Shown here piece after piece: positions 33,401 through 41,996 of a DNA stretch of 64,000 bases. Under the pieces are notes generated by a model that saw only the letters and a program-made list of their open reading frames with translations, did not search any database and was not told where the DNA came from. The position numbers and the translations under genes are program-made. Source of the DNA: Tubiluchus corallicola (Eukaryota > Priapulida > Priapulimorpha > Priapulimorphida > Tubiluchidae); NCBI GenBank assembly GCA_030141605.1, contig JAQGDQ010000012.1, forward strand, positions 1,380,359 through 1,444,358, written 5' to 3'. The first letter of the stretch is position 1, and each line of letters opens with the position of its first letter.

Positions 33401-36400
33401 CCAAAGTATCTTTTGTGCGTAAATGCTGTAATTTTAATTCATTTTATTTTACATTTTCATTGCGTGATTTTCTCCTGCAAATAAAGGGTATTATTCTACA
33501 TATCTATTTTATTAATAAATAATAAATAAATAAATATTAACTCATTAAATGGTGAAAATGGCTAAATGAAATCAAAATATTAATGCTTATTTAATGATGT
33601 GATCCGCAAGTCTTAAAAGGTTTGAAAGAGTGGTAACAGTGCTGGTGGACGAGTCTCATTACTGGTTCTTTCACCCCATAAAAGTACTGCAGCGCATGCT
33701 TAAATATTTAACGTCCGATGAACAAGACTGGTCAGCGGGTTTTACAAAAGCTTGTATTGTAGATATACATAAGAATATGGGTAGTAGTCATTTTGATATG
33801 GCTTCCTAGCTCTGTGGTCACTCATTGCGAAATTATTGTAGACTGGTTAATTTTAGTGCGCATTCAGCTACTCCGACAGCATGAATGTGCATTATTTTAT
33901 TGAAAAATGTTTGAATTGTGCTGCAGTCCAACCAAATACAGGTAACAAATGATAATGCTTAGTTCCAAATATTGTGTAATTTATTATACTGAATAATTAA
34001 AACAAGAGTGCTAACGTGTTATAATAATAACGTATAATGTAGATCATCAATTATTTAATTTATGGAAACTGCATGTCGTTGATCTTGTTATTATCATTGT
34101 CATGCTCTCTTGTGTAAGCTACTACGTCCAAATTAACTCACTACAGGGTGTATGCTTGGCGGAAATTAGTTCTAAAGTGCAATATGTAAGTAACCTGCGG
34201 AGGAACGACGTAATTTGCAACAGGTATACAAGTAAAGCTTCAGAAACCTGTCAGCACAGCAACTATGGCTACGAAGCTTCAATGTGTCCTGGCAACGATT
34301 TTGCCCCTTGATACATGATTTGCGTACTGTCACTTTAATATGGAATTGTAATTATTCCTATAGGCGGTTCTAAGTGCTAGTTAATGATATAATTATTAGT
34401 ATTGCATGCCTTTACATAAGCTTAGGAGACTGGCCAATAATAATTAGGTTTGTTCTTTAAAATATTTAATGGGGACTTCGAGTTTTGGTCTAAAATTACA
34501 GCATGTTAACGTAATAATTACAAGTTTTGCATGATATCCAATTTGCCAAGGACCAGCATCGAGCAATTTAATTATTACATGACTAGTTACAAAATGTTTC
34601 ACTTCTGCAATGTGAAGGTGTTTTTGTCCAATTGCCTAGCTCTAGATACAAAGTACGGTACACTACCCTGTTAACGAGAAAGTCTACTGACAAAGGACGA
34701 GTGAACAAGACGCATTATGATTGGTCATTATTGAACATGTCTATACAAGTTGAAAGGATACAATTGCCACCAAGAAACACACTGCCAAAAAAGACTGAAA
34801 GCGTGAAAGGCTCAGTGACGCAACACAAGGTTTGATGAAACTTTTCCAAATAAATGCTCGAGAAAATTGACTTTGTTGTCCAAGTATCCCTTATAGCAAA
34901 TGATGGATGACTGTTATTAAGCCGTAAATCAGGGTAAGCACAGAAAAGGGTGGGCAGACTCAGAAACAAGTATGGTACAAACATTGCCAAATGACCCAAA
35001 CTGACTGTGTAGAATGATTTCTCGTGGATTGCGCACTCGATGACTGCTACAGACATATTTTTGTGCGTTTAATTCTACGTCTGCAGCTGGTTTTCAAATC
35101 CAAAAAGTAACCGGTAATTAAATTTCAAGCCACAGTGCGTCAAAAGTGAATGATGTTTGATTATCACGAGTCGACCACGCAGTATAGACGCGAGTTTCTC
35201 AATATCTGCTAGAGACAGAATTGGCTTCAATTTAATTTGGACGATTGTAAATCACAGATCTGGTGTGACGTGGCAGCAACAAAGTGTACGTTCATGTAGG
35301 ATAAAACACAAATCAAACTCGCGAACCATAAACTGTTTTAGTGGTAGTAAGTGGCCTCAAAAATGAATTTTTGTAAAAAAAACACAAAGTAGTAGAAAAA
35401 ATACTTACCTAAAAGTCTAGTTATACTAAGCAACTTTCTCCTATAAATCACATGCTACATGTGCTTCTTGACTCGTCAAAATTTGGTTAAGCAAGCCCTA
35501 ATGTATGTGTAGCAAGCTGTTTCAATCAGCTTTTAGTGTCTGATATCAGGCCAAGAGTAATCAAACAATAATCAATTTTTCATTGAAATACAATAGCACC
35601 TTTCAATTATAAATCACCTAACTAGAACTAACACAGTATGAATTCTTGCTTGTACTAGTACCCCACATACATAAATTAGGTAGGCATGCCCAGTTCTGAT
35701 AGCTGACATTGGGGAATAATGAAATGAGCAATTAATACTCCTACATCTATCGGTCTATCAAAATTAACGGGACCAACTTCCAGCTGAACTGATGAATACA
35801 TGTAAGACATTGATTAACAAAAAATCAGCGGTGCAAAAAGATGGATAACTCGAACTGCATCTGCACTATTTATGGTTTTACAACGGCATGGCATGCGGAT
35901 TCCTTGCCAAGGTCCAAAGTTGTTTAAAATCATGGGCAGGTTTTTAACGTCCCTGCCGCTTCCTACGCGGTGTTTCACACCCAGATCGATAGACAGCTGC
36001 CAGAATTATTTGTAAGCAAATCTAACTTAGCAAGAACTGCACGCTGGACCTACATTTGAAAAAATTAGCATGCATTTACGGGATTCCTGTCAGTGGGAAT
36101 TTCTTGAGAAAGTTCCATTAGGTTATATGCAGCAAAAGTTCTGAACCAGAGGAGGAAATCTCCTACGATAGGAATTTCAACGTTTCAAAGCTCAGATTTA
36201 ATTGAAAATAAAAGAGTGAATGTTTTACTTGTTCATTAAAGCAAAATTCCTTCTATGTTAGTTAACTTTGACCTTTTCTTGCTCTTTATCTAAAAACTTT
36301 GGAGCTCATCAGGAGTGTCAAAAGGGGTGGAGTCTGGCAGTTCTGGAAAAAAAGTGGAGTGACATTTTGACATGTGGTGAATAGGGTGAATACGACAAAA

Positions 36401-39400
36401 AAACTAAGCAGACCTTACTACTAAATTCGATAACTGACTTGTTCCTTTTATCAGCCTGTTCAACCTGATATTTGTAAACCTGATATAAATATATATAACT
36501 CCTTACCATAAGAATCGTTGTTGTTTCTAATCTTTCCCCCTTCTATGGCTTGAAGCACACTTGTTTAAATAGTGTCTCTAATAATAAGTAAACAAATCCT
36601 AGCTATAGGTGTGACCGTGTGACAAGACCAGATTGTACTGGCAGTAGTAAAATATTTACTCGCCAATGCACGACAAGTACTAGTAAATGAAGCCATTGAA
36701 TAAAGGCATCTGATGGTGTACCTAGCACTTCGCGCCAATAAATGGTGATTTCTGTTTGGAAATGAGTTTAAACACAATAATTAAACTTGTAAGGGTTGGC
36801 ACTATACTACTAACCCAATTAGAGAGTTAAACATGTCTCACGTTGTGCGCGTTTTGTCACGTAACTTACTGCTAGCTGGCCAATTAAGTGAGTTCCAACA
36901 AGCGCTGCTCTCAAAACTCGGAAATTTCTTTGCTAAGAATATTTTTTGTGTGGGGCAAATAATTTCATTTGAAAATTGAATCAAAAGTCCATCTGCATTT
37001 TTACAAATCCTGAAGTGGGATTTCAGGGATTACAGCGTAGAGGAAGCCGTGTTCAGTAACACAAAAAGCGGTGTTCAAAATATGCTCCCTCTTGTTGTAA
37101 AACGGGAAAACTTTCAAGCACAAGGTATTTTACCAATGAACTGAAATTTGTGTAACGGAACGGAAGCATTCACAGTTAGTAGCTCAGCTGCTTTTCATGC
37201 CAGACGCCACGAACGCAAGTATCCGTGGACCGTTGCACTTTCAACACACCTTACCACTCGAATATACAGTAGAAGCGAAGGCGATATGAACGAAGAGCTG
37301 TCTCTCTCTCCATTTTTAGTTTGATAACTATCTTTTATGAAGAGCTGTCTCTCTCCATTTTTTAGTTTGATACCTATCTTTTTTAAATCTGCTTGTTGTC
37401 TTGGATCGTCTTGATCGACTTAAACCTAACTAGTTCTCGGACTGGTTGCAGCTGCACATGCAGAGGCTTATTATAGGACTACTGCTGCATAAGATATCGT
37501 TCATACGCAGATACCGATGCAACCGAGCAGTTCGTGCTGAAAACTAGTTACCCAAATAAATGGATATGGATAGCCCACATATGTTATTAGGCTTATTAGT
37601 CTCTACTTGATTGCGTGTATTTGAAATGAAAGAAGATACTGCTTGTATTTCTTATTATAATCATGGTTTTCGTAACACAGAATTACAAGTTGAGTAAAAT
37701 GATGACATAATTATGTGTTGTGCAAAGTGTGTATAGCATTTTCCCATGATAAAAATAAAGAGGTAGTTAATCGCAACAAGGTTTATTAATATTAACGATA
37801 TTTCGGGAATCCACTGCTCCCTTTAGCACGTTACAAACGAATCAGACGAAGTGGTTTCCAGAAATATTGCTAATACCAATAATCCTCGTTGTGATTAACC
37901 ACACCTTTATTTTTATTATGGATAACAAACACATTTCCTCAATTTCTTTAAAATTTAACGCTATTTTAATTTATTTCAGTTACAAGCAAGGTTGGCTTCC
38001 GCCACAAATAACATAAATTTTAATCCTGTGACCACGGGTGGTGTCAGACTTTTATACTTGCAGTTTTGTGATAAGTGACTGATGAATTTTGTTCATTCAC
38101 TGAATAAGTGATTCAAGCAACTACTTATGAGTCCTCCACTATAATCTGTCATCCTCAAATGTCACAACCCAAACTACTTAAATTTTTCTGTCAGACGGTT
38201 AGCAACTATGCCATTAAAGCTTGACCCTCACTGACACTTTGAGCAACTAAATTTTGTTTCCAAAACAGCTCAGTTAGCTTCTTGTGACCACTGAGTTGGA
38301 AGCGTCTTGCAGTTTTGTGTTGACTCACATTATCGCTGTAAAGCCTAGACTAAAACTTAGGATCATTGAAACTTATTTTAAACTTACCCAGGGTAAAATT
38401 GGGAAAGAACTCTTGGTGGTTGATCTTGTTCAAAGTGAAGAGCACTGCCTCTAAAAACATGATGCCATCTTCCTCCTGGATTTGTCCGCATTCCTGTGAG
38501 TCTCCTCGCTCATGTATAGGAACAAGCACACCTGCAAGTTTAATATTGCAAGTTTTACTTGTTGCATTACTTAATAATTACTTAATTGCCCCACTATCCG
38601 TCGATTTTCTGTTTCACTGTACACTCAGCTCTGCTCTCTGTTCTATTCTGTTCTCTGTTCTGCTCTGCTCTGCTCTTCTGCTCAGCTTTGTGCTCTGCTC
38701 TTTTTCCTGGCCCTGCTCTGCTCTGTTCTATTCTATTCTATTCTATTCTATTCTATTCTATTCTATTCTATTCTATTCTATTCTATTCTATTCTATTCTA
38801 TTCTATTCTATTCTATTCTATTCTGTTCTCTTCTCTTCTCTTCTATTCTATTCTGCTTTGTTCTGTTCTATTCTATTCTATTCTGTTCTGCTCTACTTCT
38901 GTTCGGTTCTGTTCTGTTCTATTCTATTCTATTCTGTTCTGTTCTGTTCTGTTCTGTTCTGTTCTGTTCTGTTCTGTTCTGTTCTATTCTATTCTATTCT
39001 ATTCTATTCTATTCTATTCTATTCTATTCTATTCTATTCTATTCTATTCTATTCTATTCTACTCTGTTCTATTTTATTCTACTCTGTTATCTTCTGTCCT
39101 ATTCTATTGTACGTCTCTGTATTTCGCTTCGCAAGACAGTAACTAAGAACGGTAAAATCAAGAAAATGTTTATGAAAATTTTCCCACTTCCGCTTGAATG
39201 AAAAATGTACTCCGCGTAGCCATTTGGCTGTAGAGAAATGATCTGAAATTTTTACACAATTTTCGCCTGATATGAATTCAAAATAAGTGGAAACTCAGCC
39301 TGACGGTGATATCAGTATTAACTGTCAATCTAAATTACTACTCCATGTGTCAGTACCATGACTTCTGTCACAAAGCATTATTATTATTGACGTCACAGAG

Positions 39401-41182
39401 AATAATTATTATCTTAATTCTCCACAAAATTCTGAACATTTTTAAAATAAAAAGTACAACTGGGCATAATTTATTTAGTTTTAAAAATAACAACATTTTG
39501 TGAAATAGCATTTTATTTAACAGCAAAAAACACACAAAACTAAGAGTAGGCTCGTTTCGTCATTTACATGGAATGTTTAGATTTAACTTAAATGTTAGTT
39601 CTAAATCTAGAGGCTACCGTATGTATTATACAAACTTAGAAAACAACCGTACCAATATAAATTGATATGTAACACAAACAAAAGATGAAAACATCTAAAT
39701 TATATTTCGTTTGCTTATTGGTCTCTGTTTTTGTTTACATTATTTTGTATGGCGTCATTTTTATATTGAACTACAGTACCAAATTTGGTATTTCTTGGAT
39801 TTAAATCAACACCAAAATGCCGTGTTAAGAGTTAATGACAAAAGGTGCGCATGGATTATTATATAGCATTCGCAGTTTCCTTTCAATTTTCTTTCACTAT
39901 AAGGTTATGAATCTATAATACTGAATAAATAACAATAATTAAATCTGATGCACTTGTGTGTAAACCTTTTTTTTACTAACTTCTCTTAATTAATGTCTAT
40001 TAGATAATTTAGCTTTAGCCAGGTAAGCCAATTCACATGTCTTGCAAGGCAAATGATTTAATGCAGCATAATAAAGTTGCAGAAAGTGGTTAATTGATTA
40101 CCTAACGTGTAATCACATGAAGCAAGCAAACTGTGTATTTAATCCAGGAAATGTTTTTCTGACCTTTTTTGGGGGTAGCGCTTTTTATGTACAAACCAGA
40201 AAATAACTGAAACTCGGGATTATCTGAGATCAATAACTAAGTTTATCTTTATAAAGAAGGATTCTATCCTACTCAGATGTGGATTTGTCTGGTCACATTA
40301 AATGCAAACGGCAGTCCATTTTCTCAATGTCGGACAGCGTGGGTGAAAATAAAAATCTGTTTTACAGATATATTACTAACTTTTTTGAAATTTCTGCGGG
40401 CATTCCAAGTGAAGCAATTAAGGTTGCAATAACATTAACCGAAATCATCAGTACTAAATAATAACTATTGTAGCCAGTATGCACTCCTTCATTATACTTA
40501 GTCTTCGGACATCGAACCCTGTATTTTATTTAACTACAAAGTCCTGGAGCAAAATTAGAAAATGGAACGTTGGACAATTAGCGTGAAAGAATTGATTGAA
40601 ATAAAAGTATTGACACTGTCAATCTGGAGTGTGACGTCATCGTTCGCCTGACTTTAAATTAGGTGTCAATCTTTAATCAGCAAACAGACTTAACAATCCG
40701 TGATTGAATTTGCCCTATAAATAGCACGCTTTGTGTGCCAATAGAAATGTAGGTGAATGAAGAAGTAAATTCCTCACGCTTAAAAGCCAAAATGAAAATT
40801 TATGAACGAAAACGCGCTAATGTAGTACCGTGATCTCATTTTGTTAAAACTAGCAAACTGACACTTTACTATGGAACATTATGGACATTTCGTGTGTTTT
40901 TGTTGATTTATCTGCTCGGTGAATAAACACGTCATGGTTTAAAGTTTTTTTGAAATAATGAGGCACGACTATTTCGTGTTGTATATGAGGTTTTCACTGG
41001 CAGCGCTGATCTTTGATCATTCTCTGATCTATGACTTCACAAAATTAATTAAATATCATACCTAAAATGATATCTCCTGAGTAGTTGGCCACTTTGTCAA
41101 TGCTGAGGACAGCTTCAGTCACCAGCGAAGCAAAAATAAGCAAAATGGTAGCCTTGATGATGTCATGGTATGCTGACGTCAT
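6666..41182 (-). CDS. Metabotropic glutamate receptor-like class C GPCR, complete, 12 coding exons
   Basis: The CDS joins minus-strand exons 41182-41062, 38531-38388, 32003-31903, 28955-28830, 18884-18772, 16224-16025, 15324-15199, 15009-14605, 13052-12930, 10563-10463, 8620-7561 and 6913-6666. This totals 2868 nt, or 955 residues plus a stop. All junctions are GT-AG and all phases agree. Order of parts: signal peptide (about 1-26), Venus-flytrap ligand domain (about 36-510), nine-cysteine domain (C515-C569, with CSLPC and CCWVC), seven membrane helices (about 580-832) and a cytoplasmic tail ending ETEL. KASGREL, KTNRIxRIF and YTTCIIWxAF are family hallmarks, so the family call is firm. The subgroup is unclear: the sequence mixes group II/III traits ([14 protein letters not shown]) with group I-like ones. 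Contacts for the ligand alpha-amino and alpha-carboxyl groups are kept (S147, T170, D190, Y218, D300), but the mGluR1 R78 position is F66 and the K409 position is E457. By family knowledge the protein sits in the plasma membrane as a dimer and couples to G proteins; its ligand here is uncertain. Confidence 0.95.
7561..8620 (-). CDS. Receptor exon 11: cysteine-rich domain and all seven transmembrane helices
   Basis: Encodes residues 521-873. CCWVCVNC and [13 protein letters not shown] complete the nine cysteines. Seven hydrophobic helices follow, with VKASGREL (TM2), [15 protein letters not shown] (TM3/loop), VYAFKTR (TM5) and [15 protein letters not shown] (TM6). The usual FxPKxY at the end of TM7 reads FFSKAY (proline to serine). 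The tail begins RPEKN and contains a serine-rich KRSSSSY stretch. The whole membrane domain is one exon. Acceptor TTTCAG, donor GTAAGT. Confidence 0.96.
8861..9831. mobile_element. Inverted-repeat DNA transposon, copy 1 (non-autonomous)
   Basis: A 971-bp element in receptor intron 10. Both ends (about 8870-8970 and 9750-9830) are inverted repeats built from short tandem units of the type GGCACAGGTAAAAAT, reading CCTGTGCCATTTTTAC on the other side. It is flanked by near-identical 8-bp direct repeats, GTTCTCAT (8853-8860) and GATCTCAT (9832-9839). The interior holds a 71-codon minus-strand frame (9154-9369) that I do not recognise; no transposase is visible. The interior is homologous to the reverse complement of copy 2 (17344-18301). 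Confidence 0.75.
10463..10563 (-). CDS. Receptor exon 10: linker into the cysteine-rich domain
   Basis: Encodes residues 487-520. It ends [12 protein letters not shown], the first two cysteines of the nine-cysteine domain that carries the signal from the ligand domain to the membrane domain. It leaves in phase 0 with a perfect GTAAGT donor. Confidence 0.93.
10564..12929. other. Receptor intron 9, nothing further seen
   Basis: AT-rich intron. Only small TATG and ATA runs (about 11475-11590) stand out. No coding potential or mobile element is recognised. Confidence 0.6.
12930..13052 (-). CDS. Receptor exon 9: [10 protein letters not shown]
   Basis: Encodes residues 446-486 plus one base: [19 protein letters not shown] (family: G-E-x-V-x-F-D-E-K-G-D-A-P-G-R-Y), then [11 protein letters not shown]. 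The family lysine that approaches the ligand's distal group aligns with E457. Donor GTAAGT. Confidence 0.92.
13053..14604. other. Receptor intron 8, nothing further seen
   Basis: AT-rich intron without a recognisable element. The 65-codon minus frame at 13788-13985 has no family signature. Confidence 0.55.
14605..15009 (-). CDS. Receptor exon 8: central ligand domain
   Basis: Encodes residues 311-445. It includes [41 protein letters not shown], the helix [16 protein letters not shown], and GVCPQM. All are standard mGluR landmarks in the right order, with potential N-glycosylation sites. Acceptor TTTCAG, donor GTAGTT. Confidence 0.94.
15199..15324 (-). CDS. Receptor exon 7: VGSDGWSGR
   Basis: Encodes residues 269-310. 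I chose the acceptor at 15325 (TTGTAG) rather than the later TTATAG because it restores the expected VVIAF beta strand. Both choices are in the same phase. D300 and R305 match mGluR1 D318 and R323. Confidence 0.88.
16025..16224 (-). CDS. Receptor exon 6: lobe 2, [15 protein letters not shown]
   Basis: Encodes residues 203-268 plus one base. [19 protein letters not shown] is the strongly conserved lobe-2 entry, with Y218 matching mGluR1 Y236. EEGICFA carries a conserved disulfide cysteine. Donor GTATAA. Confidence 0.93.
16390..16467. repeat. (AT)n microsatellite pair
   Basis: Two AT dinucleotide tracts (16390-16416 and 16431-16467) separated by about 14 bases, in receptor intron 5. Confidence 0.95.
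17344..18301. mobile_element. Inverted-repeat DNA transposon, copy 2 (opposite orientation)
   Basis: A 958-bp element in receptor intron 5, bounded by perfect 8-bp direct repeats CAAGTTGG (17336-17343 and 18302-18309), a target-site duplication. The ends are inverted and consist of repeated GGCACAGGAAAAAAT-type units. The interior matches copy 1 in reverse orientation. Shared segments include CAAGCAAACTACAAAA/GTTTGCTTGTTTATCTTT, TAGGCTTACTGTT and a degenerate CCCTAAACCCTAA stretch just inside one end. Eight-base duplications fit hAT or P-type elements, but no transposase is present. Confidence 0.78.
18772..18884 (-). CDS. Receptor exon 5: [12 protein letters not shown] and VPSD
   Basis: Encodes residues 165-202. 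T170 matches mGluR1 T188 and D190 matches D208, both contacts for the ligand's alpha-amino or carboxyl group. [16 protein letters not shown] follows the family pattern. It leaves in phase 2; the split codon R202 is completed in exon 6. Confidence 0.93.
19092..19304. mobile_element. MITE-like inverted-repeat element
   Basis: About 210 bp bounded by inverted TAAAGTGGCGTTTAGC and GCAAACGCCATTTAA. Inside are GC-richer ATGCGGATGCGGATGCG-type motifs that stand out from the AT-rich intron. TTAA/CTAA-like bases flank it. The form resembles small non-autonomous DNA transposons of marine animals; the family is not certain. Confidence 0.55.
21935..21995 (-). mobile_element. tRNA-like (SINE-type) fragment
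   Basis: On the minus strand an A-box-like TTGGCTAATGTACTGAC is followed about 30 bases later by a B-box-like GGGTTCAAGTTCC. This spacing suits an RNA polymerase III promoter. There is no clean cloverleaf, so a decayed SINE head is likelier than a tRNA gene. Confidence 0.35.
22200..22606 (+). pseudogene. 5'-truncated LINE (non-LTR retrotransposon) remnant
   Basis: The 3' end of a LINE second [19 protein letters not shown] (22216-22260) shifts frame to [18 protein letters not shown] (22277-22330), matching the C-terminal cysteine/histidine signature R-L-C-x-C...E-E-H-V...C of non-LTR elements. The reading frame ends at 22453. A 3' UTR with AATAAA (22578-22583) follows, then a (CTA)n tail to 22606. 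Frameshifts and missing upstream domains show it is dead. Confidence 0.7.
24161..24202. repeat. (CT)n and (AT)n microsatellites
   Basis: A CT run (24161-24186) followed by a short AT run (to about 24202). Confidence 0.93.
24309..24495. repeat. (ATCC)n/(AT)n compound microsatellite
   Basis: A few ATCT units grade into about 33 ATCC units (to about 24450), followed by an AT tract to about 24493. The Ile-His-Pro-Ser open frames here are repeat artefacts. Confidence 0.96.
25609..25648. repeat. Perfect 12-bp inverted repeat
   Basis: AAAATTACTGTA (25609-25620) and TACAGTAATTTT (25637-25648) are exact reverse complements separated by 16 bases. A hairpin is possible in the receptor pre-mRNA, in either orientation. 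No function is known. Confidence 0.8.
27212..27390. repeat. (CAGT)n tetranucleotide array
   Basis: About 45 units of CAGT, with a GGTC variant run at the left end. It directly precedes the LINE remnant, and a second CAGT tract resumes at 28184-28233 after the LINE tail. Confidence 0.96.
27519..28174 (+). pseudogene. Decayed LINE reverse transcriptase with (AAATC)n tail
   Basis: A broken reverse transcriptase. In order: [10 protein letters not shown] then [19 protein letters not shown] (27519-27654, family pattern NYRPIALxSxxSKxxE), QFGY...CRN...[11 protein letters not shown] (27666 onward), and [18 protein letters not shown] (27802-27855, family G-V-R-Q-G-x-x-x-S-P-x-L-F). Stops and frameshifts interrupt all frames, and the catalytic FxDD region was not found. 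The 3' part runs to AAATAAATCG and a (TCAAA)-type tail at about 28159-28174. Confidence 0.78.
28184..28233. repeat. Second (CAGT)n tract
   Basis: About 12 CAGT/TAGT units right after the LINE tail. Together with the array at 27212-27390 it brackets the LINE. Confidence 0.93.
28830..28955 (-). CDS. Receptor exon 4: [17 protein letters not shown]
   Basis: Encodes exactly 42 codons (residues 123-164, phase 0 to phase 0). It contains [19 protein letters not shown] and ends FKIPQ. The paired serines S147 and S148 match the mGluR1 S165/S166 positions that bind the ligand's alpha-carboxylate. Confidence 0.93.
30620..30871. repeat. Graded pentanucleotide array
   Basis: Five-base units drift along the array from GTCAT/GTCAC through GTCGT, back to GTCAT, then GTTAT, GCTAT, ATCAT and ATCAC. 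The block of identical CGTGT units in the middle (about 30650-30699) is the most uniform part. Confidence 0.93.
31507..31575. repeat. Imperfect inverted repeat
   Basis: GAGGCTTTGTTAGC and GCTAGCAACAAAGCCTC are inverted copies separated by about 35 bases. This could be a MITE remnant or a hairpin in the intron. Confidence 0.6.
31903..32003 (-). CDS. Receptor exon 3: DTC helix of lobe 1
   Basis: Encodes residues 89-122, including the family signature [16 protein letters not shown] (usually LGxxIxDTCSRDTYAL) and the conserved disulfide cysteine. Acceptor GACAG, donor GTAAAA, leaving in phase 0. Confidence 0.92.
32004..38387. other. Receptor intron 2 (6.4 kb)
   Basis: Apart from the palindromic element at 37744-37921 I recognise no gene. 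Open frames of 106-112 codons on the plus strand at 32273-33209 overlap one another and lack family motifs. A CAAATAAAGG signal near 33478-33489 followed by AATAAATAAATA repeats (to 33535) could be the tail of an old retroposon. Confidence 0.5.
37744..37921. mobile_element. Near-palindromic short element (about 178 bp)
   Basis: The left arm CCATGATAAAAATAAAG and the right arm CTTTATTTTTATTATGG are inverted. The similarity continues inward for about 75 bases (GTAGTTAATCGCAAC against GTTGTGATTAACCAC, and GATATTTCGGGAATCCAC against GTGGTTTCCAGAAATATT). Both arms carry a GAAA-with-adjacent-hairpin motif resembling a degenerate hammerhead ribozyme core. Confidence 0.65.
38388..38531 (-). CDS. Receptor exon 2: start of the ligand-binding lobe
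   Basis: Encodes residues 41-88: VLVPIHERG, then [17 protein letters not shown] and FPNFTLG. In the mGluR family the GIxR arginine of this helix contacts the distal carboxylate of glutamate; here the codon is TTT (F66). C55 is a conserved disulfide cysteine. Acceptor TTGCAG, donor GTAAGT, entering and leaving in phase 1. Confidence 0.93.
38625..39108. repeat. (TTCTA)n/(TTCTG)n pentanucleotide array
   Basis: About 480 bases of TTCTA, TTCTG and TTCTC units in receptor intron 1. The array ends about 95 bases upstream of the exon 2 acceptor; in the receptor transcript it reads as purine-rich TAGAA/CAGAA. Confidence 0.96.
41062..41182 (-). CDS. Receptor exon 1: start codon and signal peptide
   Basis: Encodes residues 1-40 plus one base. 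The ATG at 41182 is followed by a hydrophobic core ([11 protein letters not shown]), then the mature N-terminus leading to YSGDIILG, the family's GDIxLGG strand. The donor after 41062 is GTATGA. The start is chosen because it is the only ATG giving a signal peptide in frame with exon 2; an in-frame TAA lies further upstream in the leader. Confidence 0.9.
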
Positions 41183-41208
41183 TACGCTTTGTTAAAGCTC
41201 TGCTTCAT
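41182..41208 (-). promoter_or_regulatory. Short upstream ORF overlapping the receptor start codon
   Basis: Immediately upstream of the receptor ATG lies an 8-codon ORF (MKQSFNKA) whose TAA stop shares its last A with the receptor ATG (TAATG). A possible 5' UTR splice acceptor (CAG|GAATG) ends just 2 bases before the uORF ATG, so the uORF would be kept in a spliced or unspliced leader. The arrangement could lower translation or make it depend on re-initiation. That effect is inferred. Confidence 0.5.
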
Positions 41209-41691
41209 TCCTGCGTTGAATAAAAAGCGCTTTACATTGCAGTCAGTAAAATTAATATTCATTTTATTGCACTGTGTTTAATTTAACCAAAACCGTAAGA
41301 TATGCATAGTAAAATTTTATTTTGAATCATACAAACACTTCAGTCGCAACCTGTGGCCGCCTTATACAAAGTAAAATTAATTATTTATTTTGAATTATCA
41401 ACACGGATCAACAATATAACATCCATACTCTACTAACACTTTGTGAAGTAACGACCATTGGCAGCATACTCCAACTAGCTGACTAGAATACTTCAGGAAC
41501 AAATGCATAACGTCTTTGTCAGCTTTCATGTATATACTATGTATTTCGGCATTCCTCGGTACATCGTGAGGTATAAACGAAGTGCTTTCGTGTGCGTCCA
41601 GCCCTCCAAGAAAATTTGAAATTTGACTAATTTGTTATTTCTGCTTAGCTTGTTGAATTTACCAGTCAAACATAGTATGCAACCAAATTCT

Positions 41692-41693
41692 CG

Positions 41694-41747
<54 letters not shown>

Positions 41748-41758
41748 TCTCTCTCTCC

Positions 41759-41796
<38 letters not shown>

Positions 41797-41842
41797 TTCT
41801 ATCTCTCTCTCTTTCTATCTCTCTCTCTTTCTATCTCTCTCT

Positions 41843-41893
<51 letters not shown>

Positions 41894-41996
41894 ACTTGCC
41901 CCCTCACTCTCTTTTTCTCTTCTTCCCTTGCTCTGTGCTTCTCTTTCTTTCTCTCTCCCTTTTCTCTTAATCTCTCTCTTTGACTCGCTCTCTTCC
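41692..41996. repeat. (CT)n pyrimidine tract upstream of the receptor
   Basis: About 300 bases of CT dinucleotides with TATC and TTTC interruptions, starting about 510 bases upstream of the receptor ATG. On the receptor's strand it is (GA)n. Serine/leucine and arginine/glutamate frames here are repeat artefacts. Confidence 0.95.

Noticed and set aside
38366-39146. 258- and 186-codon plus-strand open frames
   Set aside because: They are pentanucleotide-repeat translations ([10 protein letters not shown] pattern) overlapping receptor exon 2 on the opposite strand.
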